From Candidatus Shapirobacteria bacterium (lineage in GTDB: Bacteria; Patescibacteriota; Microgenomatia; VGLL01): 10,429 bases of DNA. Both the position numbers and the translations under genes were made by a program. Under the pieces are notes generated by a model, which did no database searches, was not told the origin of the DNA, and was given only the letters and a program-made list of their open reading frames with translations. How positions within the stretch are numbered: position 1 is the stretch's first letter; every line of letters begins with the position of its first letter. Below, piece after piece: positions 1 to 6,422 of the stretch. The DNA lies in the NCBI GenBank assembly GCA_016866735.1, contig VGLL01000029.1, forward strand, positions 1-10,429, in the 5' to 3' direction.

Positions 1-723
1 CATTCGGCCAGAAACTCCAGAAAAATCAGCCAGGGCCTTTTTAATCACTTCGTCAGCAATTCTCAGACTTTTCGCCACGGCAATCGCCACCAGGCAATTA
101 TATTGATTGTATTCTCCGAGAAGTCTCGTTTTAAACTTAAAACATTTAGGGGTAAAATCAGCCTGATTCCTAATTCCGTAAGTGATACATCTGATATCTG
201 ACATCTGGCATTTGGCATTTAAATACTCATACGATTTATCGTCTCTATTCAAAATCGCCACTTTTATCCCCCCAAGTAGTCTTGCTTTTGCCGCCAAGTA
301 GTTCCCGTAAGTTTCATGGTAGTCCAGATGTTCATGGGTAACGTTGGTTACCGCTCCGATTTCAAAATTACACCCAAAAAGCCGGTGTTGGTCTAAACCG
401 TGAGAGGTCGCCTCGAGAATGACATACTTAACCCCCTGGCTTGCCATTTTCCTAAGTAATTTTTGTAGCAACCAAGAATCAGGCGTTGTCACATGGAACC
501 CGGTATCGATTTCCTCGTCGCCGATTTTCGCGGAAACAGTAGAAACCATCGCCGCCGAAAATCCAGCCTCTTTCAAAATCGAATAGATAAGGTTAACCGT
601 GGTTGTCTTCCCGTCGGTTCCCGTAACGCCAATCACTCTCAAGTTTTTAGCCGGATAGCGAAAGTAAAGAACCGCGAATAGGGCCTTAAGAAGGTGAAAT
701 AAGTTTTTTAACCGCCTAAGCAT
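1..723 (-). CDS. murE: MurE-like Mur ligase (UDP-N-acetylmuramyl peptide synthetase), 3' end outside window
   Basis: Cytoplasmic ATP-dependent ligase that should add the third amino acid to UDP-MurNAc-dipeptide in peptidoglycan synthesis. The first 241 residues are visible, starting at ATG 721-723. Seen: the P-loop GTDGKTT at residues 35-41, TTPDS at 79-83, EATSHGL at 104-110 (family EVSSHxL), THEHLDYHET at 129-138 (family DHLDYHGT), AAKARLL around 144-150 with the lysine that is carbamylated in the family, GEYNQYN around 203-209, and the start of the SGVSGRM junction at the edge. The usual N-terminal UDP-binding domain of about 100 residues is missing; only about 28 mostly hydrophobic residues precede the ATP domain. 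The gene follows ftsI by 27 bases, in dcw order. A heptamer repeat is embedded at residues 168-180. The amino acid added (diaminopimelate or lysine) cannot be read because the C-terminal domain is cut off. Confidence 0.88.
   Translation of the reverse strand, partial: MLRRLKNLFHLLKALFAVLYFRYPAKNLRVIGVTGTDGKTTTVNLIYSILKEAGFSAAMVSTVSAKIGDEEIDTGFHVTTPDSWLLQKLLRKMASQGVKYVILEATSHGLDQHRLFGCNFEIGAVTNVTHEHLDYHETYGNYLAAKARLLGGIKVAILNRDDKSYEYLNAKCQMSDIRCITYGIRNQADFTPKCFKFKTRLLGEYNQYNCLVAIAVAKSLRIADEVIKKALADFSGVSGRM
186..220. repeat. Heptanucleotide tandem repeat inside murE (5 units)
   Basis: Five consecutive 7-base units on the plus strand: tacatct, gatatct, gacatct, ggcattt, ggcattt. The last two are identical and the others differ by one to three bases. 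Five units are 35 bases, so the array crosses codon phase. It encodes about residues 168-180 of the Mur ligase, a stretch between the conserved NRDD region and ITYG that looks like a surface loop. Confidence 0.75.
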
Positions 724-734
724 TAAGTAGGCCA

Positions 735-743
735 ATTATACCA
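735..743 (-). promoter_or_regulatory. Possible extended -10 promoter for murE
   Basis: On the minus strand TGGTATAAT (TGnTATAAT) lies between the ftsI stop and the murE start. A start about 7 bases after the last T would fall near position 728 and leave a leader of about 5 bases before ATG 723. No good -35 element is visible at 16-18 bases, and no Shine-Dalgarno sequence precedes murE. The motif is exact, but promoter activity is inference; murE is probably also read from the mraZ promoter. Confidence 0.4.
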
Positions 744-750
744 TCTCTTC

Positions 751-2445
751 TCAAGGCGAAATACCGAAATAATGAAAAATTCCCTCGGCGATTTCGAACC
801 AAAGGGGCGCAACCGTCATTGATCCCCAGCTTGGCGTAGGCTCCCTCAGGCTCACTAGCATTACAAAGCGCGGATTATCCGCCGGCGCAAAACCCACAAA
901 GGAAACAATAGTTTTCTTGTCGTCATAGTGCCCGGAAATAGGAATTTGGGCAGTACCGGTCTTTCCCGCAATACGCCCCGCCGGCCTTTTCCATGTTCCT
1001 CCTCTCTCCGCCGCATTCACCATCATCTCCGTTACTGCTTTGGCAGTCGCTTCACTCACCACCTTGCCAAGCACTTTAGGCTTAATCTCAATCTCTTTCT
1101 CTCCCGCCTGAATTTTAGCCACCACGTGCGGCTCCATTAACCTGCCGCCGTTAGCGATCGCCGCAATTGCCCGCACCATCTGGATCGGTGTCAGCGCTAC
1201 ACCCTGGCCGAATGAGGCAGTCGCCAGGTCGATAGGTAACCATTTTTTTTCTTCCCGGAAAGGAGCCACGGTTTCTCCCTCTAAATCTATTCCCGTCGGC
1301 TTATCAATACCAAATTTCTTCAAATAGGAAACCAACTTTTTGGTTCCTAACTTTTCTGAAACAAAAGCCATGCCCACATTATCAGAGTGTTGGATAATTT
1401 CCGCCATTGTCGAGTCGGGGTGATATTTTTCATTCCAGGTTCTAATCGTATACTCACCGACTTGCCGGGGGCCGTCGCATCGGGAACACCGCTCGTCCGG
1501 ACTGACTGCCCTTTCTTCCAAAGCAGCTGCCATCACTAGAGGTTTAAAGATTGACCCCGGTTCAAAGGTTTCCGAAATGACAGGATTAGAAAAAAAATGA
1601 CCACTAAAATTGGTGAAGCTTTTCGGATCGTACGAAGGAAAAGAGGCCATCGCTAGTACCCCCCCGCTTTCGGGATCCATGATTACCGCTAGGCCGGCAC
1701 TCGCATTATATTTTTGCATCCCTTCCTTTAATTTATTCTCTACCAGGAACTGAATCGGCCGCTCTAAATATAAAACTAAATCGTCGCCAGAAACGGCTTT
1801 TTTTTCAATTTTTCTGCCGAGCAGAATCGGCCGGCCCCGAGCGTCTTTTTCAAAAGAAATTTCGCCTTCTCTTCCAGCCAAAATCCGCTGATAGAACCCC
1901 TCAAGACCAAAATATCCCCGGGCATTGCCATTTTGATCAGAACCAACAAATCCCAAAAGTTGTGCCGCAATCGAAGCCTCGGGATATGCCCGCCTCTCCC
2001 CCTGCTCAAAGCCGATACTATCAATATCCAGTTTCTCAATAGACTCCTTCTTTTCCTTACTTAAATTTCGAGCCAAAGAAACCCAAAAGAGGTCAGCGCG
2101 AGAAAGCCTCGATTCCAGTTTCTCCGCCTCAGTCTCAAGCTGCGCGGCATCGGAACCGCTGGCTTGGGCGGTCAGGGGGGCAAGTCTGGCGCTGATTTCC
2201 CTGGCGTCACTTGTTTCCCGAGGAAACCCAAAAAGCAGGAAGGACGGTTCGTTACTCACCAGGGGAAAAAGGTCGGCGCTATAAATTTTCCCTCGCGAGG
2301 CTTCAATTTTCGTTAACCCCGCCTGCTGATTTTCCGCCATCGCCTTCAGTTTTTCGCCCATAATAATTTGCCAATAGAAGAGACGGGCGATAATTACCAG
2401 GAAACAAAAGCCAAACCCGAAAAGTAGAATATTGACTCTTGTCAT
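751..2445 (-). CDS. ftsI: Penicillin-binding protein, FtsI-type division transpeptidase
   Basis: Class B penicillin-binding protein that crosslinks septal peptidoglycan outside the membrane. Of 564 residues, 5-25 form one N-terminal membrane anchor. The dimerisation domain follows, with RGKIYS at 51-56 and YFGLEGFYQ around 178-186. The transpeptidase domain carries all three active-site motifs: SIFK (S298, K301), SDN (354-356) and KTGT (495-498). It ends shortly after the catalytic domain, with no PASTA repeats. A CSRC pair (C320, C323) sits between motifs 1 and 2 and could be a disulfide or metal site; that is inference. The start is ATG 2443-2445, 18 bases after the ftsL stop, with no clear Shine-Dalgarno. 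Its position between ftsL and murE supports FtsI (PBP3-like) over the elongation enzyme PBP2. Confidence 0.93.
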   Translation of the reverse strand: MTRVNILLFGFGFCFLVIIARLFYWQIIMGEKLKAMAENQQAGLTKIEASRGKIYSADLFPLVSNEPSFLLFGFPRETSDAREISARLAPLTAQASGSDAAQLETEAEKLESRLSRADLFWVSLARNLSKEKKESIEKLDIDSIGFEQGERRAYPEASIAAQLLGFVGSDQNGNARGYFGLEGFYQRILAGREGEISFEKDARGRPILLGRKIEKKAVSGDDLVLYLERPIQFLVENKLKEGMQKYNASAGLAVIMDPESGGVLAMASFPSYDPKSFTNFSGHFFSNPVISETFEPGSIFKPLVMAAALEERAVSPDERCSRCDGPRQVGEYTIRTWNEKYHPDSTMAEIIQHSDNVGMAFVSEKLGTKKLVSYLKKFGIDKPTGIDLEGETVAPFREEKKWLPIDLATASFGQGVALTPIQMVRAIAAIANGGRLMEPHVVAKIQAGEKEIEIKPKVLGKVVSEATAKAVTEMMVNAAERGGTWKRPAGRIAGKTGTAQIPISGHYDDKKTIVSFVGFAPADNPRFVMLVSLREPTPSWGSMTVAPLWFEIAEGIFHYFGISP

Positions 2446-2463
2446 TAAATTGCGGAGAAAAAG

Positions 2464-2739
2464 TTACCTTATTTTTTCCATCGCCACGGGCAACTTGCCG
2501 GTCGCATAGATCACTTGGGTTCGAGAAAAGCCAATACTTTGGGCAAGCGCCGAGATCGTCGCCAGGGAGGTTGCCTCATCAACACCCTGTTCCAAGACAC
2601 TATTTTCTTCGGCAACCACCGTCGTTTTATCCTCTAAATCAGCCAGGTACCTCCCGCTAGTCGAGATTTGACTTACGACTAAGATATTAATAAGAAGAAA
2701 GGCAACCGCCAGAATTGTTATTAGTAAAAATGAACGCAT
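2464..2739 (-). CDS. ftsL: FtsL-like small bitopic division protein
   Basis: Short protein of 91 residues from ATG 2737-2739: a few charged residues, one membrane helix (about residues 4-22, SFLLITILAVAFLLINILVV), then an extracytoplasmic heptad-like segment (about 32-65: YLADLEDKTTVVAEENSVLEQ) that could form a coiled coil. This architecture, plus its place between rsmH and ftsI, identifies the FtsL/DivIC position in the dcw cluster, where FtsL joins the FtsB/FtsQ complex that controls septal synthases. FtsL sequences are poorly conserved, so the call rests on topology and gene order. A longer reading from TTG 2755-2757 would overlap rsmH, but AGGAG at 2747-2751 sits 7 bases before the ATG and decides the start. 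Confidence 0.75.
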   Translation of the reverse strand: MRSFLLITILAVAFLLINILVVSQISTSGRYLADLEDKTTVVAEENSVLEQGVDEATSLATISALAQSIGFSRTQVIYATGKLPVAMEKIR

Positions 2740-2746
2740 TTTTTTG

Positions 2747-2751
2747 CTCCT
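2747..2751 (-). promoter_or_regulatory. Ribosome binding site of ftsL overlapping the rsmH stop codon
   Basis: AGGAG on the minus strand, 7 bases before ATG 2739. Its first two bases are the last two of the rsmH stop TAG (2750-2752), so a ribosome terminating on rsmH sits on the ftsL start signal. This is the clearest Shine-Dalgarno in the window and suggests translational coupling. Confidence 0.75.
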
Positions 2752-3646
2752 AATCAATTTTTTCGGCCACTCGCAATCTTCCGCTCCTGGCCGAAGGATT
2801 TACCCGGATTTCTTCTTCGCTTGGTAAGATCGGTTTCCGAGTTATGGTTTTCAAGCGTTTCTCCTTTTCTTTGTCGTGCAAAAACCGCTTGACAATGCCG
2901 TCTTCCAGCCCGTGGAAGGAAATCACCGCCAGTCTTCCTCCGGGCCGCAAAAGAGTCGCCGTCTGCGGCAAAGCCTCTTTTAAATTGTTAAGCTCATCAT
3001 TAACGGCGATTCTTAGGGCCTGAAAAACGCGAGTCGCCGGATGAGTTCGGCTTCTCCCTTTCCAAAATCGCCGATATACCCCGACAACCACCGCCGCTAA
3101 ATCATCGGCTGCTAAAATCGGCCCTAAAGAACGGGCATGGCCAATAGCTTGAGCAATTGGCCGAGCCAGCTTTTCTTCACCAAATTTATTAAAAAGTTCA
3201 TACAGCTCTCCTTCGGTTAAGCCATTGACAAGATCCACCGCGCGCACCCCAAGACGACTATCCATCCTCATGTCCAGAATTTTGCTGCGGTTGAAGGAAA
3301 ATCCTCGGTTGGGCGCCTCCAGCTGATGGCTGGAAACGCCCAGATCGAAAAGGATCCCCGAGAATTTTTCCAAACCCTCTCTCTGACAGATCTCGCCGAT
3401 CCCGGCAAAATTTCCCCAAATGATTTTAATGAAAGCGCCAGGACAGGCTAATTCGAGGCGCTTTCGGCTAAATTCAATTGCCTCTTTATCGCAATCAATC
3501 CCTAAAAGTTTTCCTCCCGCCCTCAAAATCGCTTCGGCGTGGCCCCCACCCCCAAGAGTCGCATCCAGATACCACTTGCCCGGGACAATTTTTAGTAGCC
3601 CAATCGTTTCTTTTAAAAGAACTGGCCGATGAAATGGGTTTCCCAT
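2750..3646 (-). CDS. rsmH: 16S rRNA (cytosine(1402)-N4)-methyltransferase RsmH (MraW)
   Basis: SAM-dependent methyltransferase that N4-methylates C1402 of 16S rRNA in the decoding centre of the 30S subunit. At 298 residues it is full length. Seen: FHRPVLLKE near the N-terminus, the SAM-binding loop DATLGGGGHA (28-37), GIDCDKEA (49-56), LFDLGVSSHQLE (about 99-110), RGFSF, LDMRMDS, the HPATRVFQALRIAVNDEL block, ISFHGLEDGIVKRF, and the terminal NPSARSGRLRVAE signature. The start ATG 3644-3646 directly follows the mraZ stop TAG (3647-3649) with no gap, so the two are probably coupled. There is no strong ribosome site. Confidence 0.97.
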   Translation of the reverse strand: MGNPFHRPVLLKETIGLLKIVPGKWYLDATLGGGGHAEAILRAGGKLLGIDCDKEAIEFSRKRLELACPGAFIKIIWGNFAGIGEICQREGLEKFSGILFDLGVSSHQLEAPNRGFSFNRSKILDMRMDSRLGVRAVDLVNGLTEGELYELFNKFGEEKLARPIAQAIGHARSLGPILAADDLAAVVVGVYRRFWKGRSRTHPATRVFQALRIAVNDELNNLKEALPQTATLLRPGGRLAVISFHGLEDGIVKRFLHDKEKEKRLKTITRKPILPSEEEIRVNPSARSGRLRVAEKID

Positions 3647-4078
3647 CTATATGCCCAATTCTGACAGCCTCTCGGCCACGGAATCTTTTTCTTCTTCAAG
3701 CTTTTGGCGGTAAGTCTCCCATCTTTCCTTAGCCCAAACTTCGATCCGTTCCCCTACCCCCAAAACGGCCACCTCTGTTTTTATTTCCACGGAGTCTTTC
3801 AAAAACCCGGGCAGTAAAATCCGCCCGATTTTATCCGCCTCTACTTCGACGGCCCCGGAAAGAATAAGGCGGGAAAAACTCCTGGCGTCCGCCTTCGTCA
3901 ACGGTGTCTTGCTCAATTTTTCCTGAATCTCTAACCAGTTTCCCTTTGAGTAGAGAAATAAACAGCCGTCCAGGCCGCGGGTAACCACCGCTTCTTTTCC
4001 CAATTCCTCCCGAAATTTTTTGGGAACAGCCAGCCGGTTTCGGGAATCAAGTGAGTGATAGTGTGTACCGATAAACAT
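3647..4078 (-). CDS. mraZ: Transcriptional regulator MraZ
   Basis: DNA-binding protein of the SpoVT/AbrB fold and first gene of the dcw cluster. In other bacteria MraZ forms a ring-like oligomer that binds TGGGN repeats before its own gene and represses the operon. Its 143 residues match family size. The two tandem AbrB-like motifs are visible: FIGTHYHSLDSRNRLAVPKKFR at the N-terminus (residues 2-23) and VEADKIGRILLPGFLK (about 78-93). The second contains the conserved D-x-x-G-R signature, while the first has the variant D-S-R-N-R. The start is ATG 4076-4078. Three TGGGN-type boxes lie 7-32 bases upstream, so autoregulation is likely. Confidence 0.96.
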   Translation of the reverse strand: MFIGTHYHSLDSRNRLAVPKKFREELGKEAVVTRGLDGCLFLYSKGNWLEIQEKLSKTPLTKADARSFSRLILSGAVEVEADKIGRILLPGFLKDSVEIKTEVAVLGVGERIEVWAKERWETYRQKLEEEKDSVAERLSELGI

Positions 4079-4085
4079 AGTTATT

Positions 4086-4110
4086 TACCACTTTTTCCCA
4101 CTTTATCCCA
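4086..4110 (-). promoter_or_regulatory. MraZ operator: three boxes at 10-base spacing
   Basis: Reading the minus strand towards mraZ: TGGGA (4110-4106), 5 bases, TGGGA (4100-4096), 5 bases, TGGTA (4090-4086). This matches the MraZ box known from other bacteria, TGGGN repeats separated by 5 bases; the third box has one mismatch. The first box touches the proposed -10 element, so binding should block the promoter. Confidence 0.85.
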
Positions 4111-4138
4111 TTTTGATACCTTTTTACGGGCATGTCAA
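4110..4138 (-). promoter_or_regulatory. Predicted sigma70-type promoter of the dcw operon
   Basis: TTGACA (4138-4133), a 17-base spacer, then CAAAAT (4115-4110). The -35 is perfect and the -10 matches 4 of 6 bases. The predicted start is near 4103, giving a leader of about 24 bases to the mraZ ATG and placing the MraZ boxes across the start site. Confidence 0.6.
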
Positions 4139-4240
4139 GGGCCAATTAAGCACGCAGGCCTCGCCAAGGACGCGGCATGAGCCGCAGGAGAAATCTACTA
4201 AGGCAAATACCAAGATAATGAAAAAAGTCTTTCCTCGAAG
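4139..4240. other. Intergenic patch between lipoprotein gene and mraZ promoter, GC-rich with a small hairpin
   Basis: The part at about 4150-4190 is clearly more GC-rich than the mraZ promoter next to it. It contains a perfect 5-bp hairpin, GCGGC (4172-4176), loop ATGA, GCCGC (4181-4185). A run of six T on the minus strand (4221-4226) follows the lipoprotein stop, but only weak pairing precedes it, so I cannot call an intrinsic terminator. No coding signal is convincing on either strand. Confidence 0.35.
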
Positions 4241-5056
4241 TTACTCGACAACAGCGACGAAGGCGCCTAGGGTCGGGGTTTCGGCGGTGACAAACTCATC
4301 CTCCCGGGTACTCTTAAGTTCTGTCCAAGATTGGCCGGCCCAAACTAAAATTTTCGCTGCTTGAGCCGGGCTAGATGGCTTAAAAAATACTTTGCCTTTG
4401 GCCGAAGTTGACCCGGACGTGAAGATACCATATGGGCCGGCGACAATCCGGCCAACTGGCATCCTAAAAAGGCCGAGAGTCGAAACCGTTAAGTAATAAT
4501 TGCTAGGGGGAAGAGTGCTGCTTACGAATTTAAAATTACCGTCGCCCGAAGTTAAGCCGGTTTTGGCATCCTGGCCGGTTTGCAAACGAAAGACAGCTTC
4601 ATATTTCTGTGCTCCGCCGTCTCCCCGAAAAATCAAACTTACTGTCCCTTCTTTCACGTTCTCGTCGTACTTGCACACGCTTTTGGAACATGATCCCAAG
4701 AGCAAGGACTTACCGTACTCGGTGCTTCCGGCTAAGTCCACCGAGCCCACCACGCCCCGCTGCAACTGGTTATCTGTCTCCCCGGCAAGATACACCAGCT
4801 CGTAGTCCATCGACTTTGCCCCCACAATTCCCCCTAAAGACAGCTTCAGCTCCTTGCCGTCGGCCCGCGGAGTTAAGGCAAGATAGGGCTTCCCTTCAAT
4901 TACCAGCTGGCTTGATTGGGTCGGTACGGGAGTAGCTTTCGCGGGGGAGAGGTAACCTTTTTCCTGTTCGGCTGGTGCTTCTTCTTTATTGAATATACAG
5001 CCAGATAAGATTGTTACGAGAAAGAGGCAAAAAGTGAAAAATAAAACTTTCTTCAT
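4241..5056 (-). CDS. Secreted lipoprotein of unknown function
   Basis: 271 residues with a lipoprotein signal peptide: MKK, a hydrophobic core (residues 4-17) and the lipobox L17-S18-G19-C20, so C20 should be lipidated and the protein held on the outer face of the membrane. A short linker rich in E, A, P, K and T (21-50) follows. The rest looks beta-rich and globular with many G, S, V and L. C123 and C128 are close enough for a disulfide. The segment LLLGSCSKSVCKYDENVKEGTVSLIF (118-143) resembles, from memory only, a recurring element of CPR surface proteins. No enzymatic motif is visible and I do not recognise the family. It begins 19 bases after glyS and is probably cotranscribed with it; a functional link is not evident. 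Confidence 0.8.
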   Translation of the reverse strand: MKKVLFFTFCLFLVTILSGCIFNKEEAPAEQEKGYLSPAKATPVPTQSSQLVIEGKPYLALTPRADGKELKLSLGGIVGAKSMDYELVYLAGETDNQLQRGVVGSVDLAGSTEYGKSLLLGSCSKSVCKYDENVKEGTVSLIFRGDGGAQKYEAVFRLQTGQDAKTGLTSGDGNFKFVSSTLPPSNYYLTVSTLGLFRMPVGRIVAGPYGIFTSGSTSAKGKVFFKPSSPAQAAKILVWAGQSWTELKSTREDEFVTAETPTLGAFVAVVE

Positions 5057-5060
5057 ATTG

Positions 5061-5093
5061 GCTTAGATTCGTTTTTCATTCGCTTAAATTCGT
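5061..5093. repeat. 21-base direct duplication at the glyS 3' end
   Basis: gcttagattcgt (5061-5072) recurs as gcttaaattcgt (5082-5093), 11 of 12 bases identical, offset by 21 bases, which is three heptamers. The second copy lies in the last glyS codons (NLSE), the first in the 19-base gap before the lipoprotein start. It is weaker than the other heptamer arrays here and could be chance. Confidence 0.4.
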
Positions 5094-6386
5094 GAGTTTA
5101 TTATTGAAATATTCTTCTAATTTGTCAATCCCCACTCTTTCTTGTTTGGTGGTATCTCTGTCTCTGACGGTAACCGTCTTATCTTTAAGCGACTGAAAGT
5201 CAACCGTGACGCACCAAGGCGTGCCAATCTCGTCCTGGGCGTAATATCTCTTACCAATATTTCCTCGGTCGTCCCAACCTACGACAATGTGTGGTTTTAG
5301 ATCCCGATAAACTTTCTGTGCCAGGCTTATTAGTTCTGGTTTGTTTGCCAAAAGGGGAAACACCGCTGCTTTATAGGGGGCAAGTCTCGGATGTAGCTTT
5401 AAAATAATCCTCTCGCCTTCCTCGCAAAAGGCATTAATCAAAAAGAAGAGCGTCGTCCTGTCTACTCCACCGGAAGTTTCAATCACCCAAGGAATAAATT
5501 TTTCTCCGGTTGCTTCATCCTGATAACTTAGATCTCTGCCGCTATATTTTGCCTGTTGCGATAAATCCCAATCTCCACGGTGGTGAATTCCTTCGAATTC
5601 CGCCCAACCGAAAGGAGAATCATACTCGATGTCCTCAGCGAAACGGGCGTAATGAGCTCGCTTTTCTGGCTCATGTTCTCGAAATCTAAGCTTGCTTTTG
5701 TCCATACCAAAATTTATATACCAATCAATCCTCTGCTTTTTCCAGTATTCAAACCAATCCTTTGACTCTTTCTCATCAGGTCTGACAAAATATTCCAGCT
5801 CCATTTGCTCAAACTCTAAGGTGCGAAAAGTAAAATTACTGGGCGTGATTTCGTTCCGAAAGGCCTTTCCGATTTGGGCAATACCAAAGGGAATCTTTAC
5901 TCTCGTAGAGTCAACGACATTTTTAAAATTTACAAAAACGCCCTGGGTAATTTCTCCTCGAAGATAAGCTTTTTGCTTGGGCTCGGTTGTACCAAGATAC
6001 ACTTCAGTTAAGAGATTAAAAGTTTTCGGCTCAGTCCAATCTCCTCTGCCGTTATGCTCTTTATCATGCTCCTCAATAGCCTCTTTCTCATCGGACCTGA
6101 ACCGCTTATGGCAAATTTTGCACTCAACCAGAGGATCGGTAAACGAAGCGGCATGTCCCGAGGCTTCCCAAACTTTCGGATTCATAATAATGGCGGCATC
6201 TATTCCTGCCACATCATCTCTCTCGTAAATCATACTTTTCCACCAAAGACGCTTAATATTATTTTTTAACTCTACCCCCAAAGGTCCATAATCCCAAAAC
6301 CCTGCAAATCCTCCATATATCTCGCTTCCCGGATAAACGAAACCTCGCCTCTTACAAAGAGCAGTAATTTTCTCCATCAAATCCAT
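5076..6386 (-). CDS. glyQS: Glycyl-tRNA synthetase, homodimeric (alpha2) type
   Basis: Class II synthetase charging tRNA-Gly with glycine in the cytoplasm. Its 436 residues make it compact for the alpha2 family (the Thermus enzyme is about 500). Seen: the N-terminal RRGFVYPGSEIYGGFAGFWDYGPLG signature (13-37), motif 2 FRNEI with the following TFRTLEFEQMELEYF (176-200), the WAEFEGIHHRGDWDL block (261-275), motif 3 SGGVDRTTL (305-313), and the anticodon-binding domain from about LHPRLAPYKAAVFPL (331-345) to the end. The metal-binding insertion shows C89-x2-C92 followed by H107-x3-H111 and not a second CxxC. The start is ATG 6384-6386; the second Met (residue 4) is an alternative. A strong promoter ends just before the start codon. 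The tetrameric glyQ plus glyS pair is not present here. Confidence 0.96.
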   Translation of the reverse strand: MDLMEKITALCKRRGFVYPGSEIYGGFAGFWDYGPLGVELKNNIKRLWWKSMIYERDDVAGIDAAIIMNPKVWEASGHAASFTDPLVECKICHKRFRSDEKEAIEEHDKEHNGRGDWTEPKTFNLLTEVYLGTTEPKQKAYLRGEITQGVFVNFKNVVDSTRVKIPFGIAQIGKAFRNEITPSNFTFRTLEFEQMELEYFVRPDEKESKDWFEYWKKQRIDWYINFGMDKSKLRFREHEPEKRAHYARFAEDIEYDSPFGWAEFEGIHHRGDWDLSQQAKYSGRDLSYQDEATGEKFIPWVIETSGGVDRTTLFFLINAFCEEGERIILKLHPRLAPYKAAVFPLLANKPELISLAQKVYRDLKPHIVVGWDDRGNIGKRYYAQDEIGTPWCVTVDFQSLKDKTVTVRDRDTTKQERVGIDKLEEYFNNKLTNLSE

Positions 6387-6393
6387 AATGCTA

Positions 6394-6422
6394 AATATAC
6401 CCCCTTGTGCTCATTCCGTCAA
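6394..6422 (-). promoter_or_regulatory. Predicted sigma70-type promoter of glyS giving a nearly leaderless mRNA
   Basis: TTGACG (6422-6417), a 17-base spacer, TATATT (6399-6394). Both boxes match 5 of 6 consensus bases with ideal spacing, the best promoter in the window. The start, about 7 bases past the -10, falls at 6387 or so, right at the glyS ATG (6386). The only G-rich stretch upstream (AAGGGGG, 6406-6400) lies inside the promoter spacer and would not be transcribed, so it cannot serve as a ribosome site. Confidence 0.7.

Noticed and set aside
751..2445. Elongation-specific PBP2 (mrdA) instead of FtsI
   Set aside because: Gene order mraZ-rsmH-ftsL-pbp-murE is that of the division transpeptidase, and no rod-shape genes are adjacent.
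2740..2757. TTG start extending FtsL by six residues
   Set aside because: The extension would overlap rsmH and include the AGGAG sequence that is ideally placed for the ATG at 2737-2739.
4208..4246. Intrinsic terminator after the lipoprotein gene
   Set aside because: There is a six-T run on the minus strand, but the preceding sequence pairs only over about 4 bases with a bulge.
4113..4364. Plus-strand frame of 83 codons overlapping the lipoprotein 3' end and intergenic region
   Set aside because: It lies partly antisense to a convincing lipoprotein gene, begins within the mraZ promoter and has no ribosome site.
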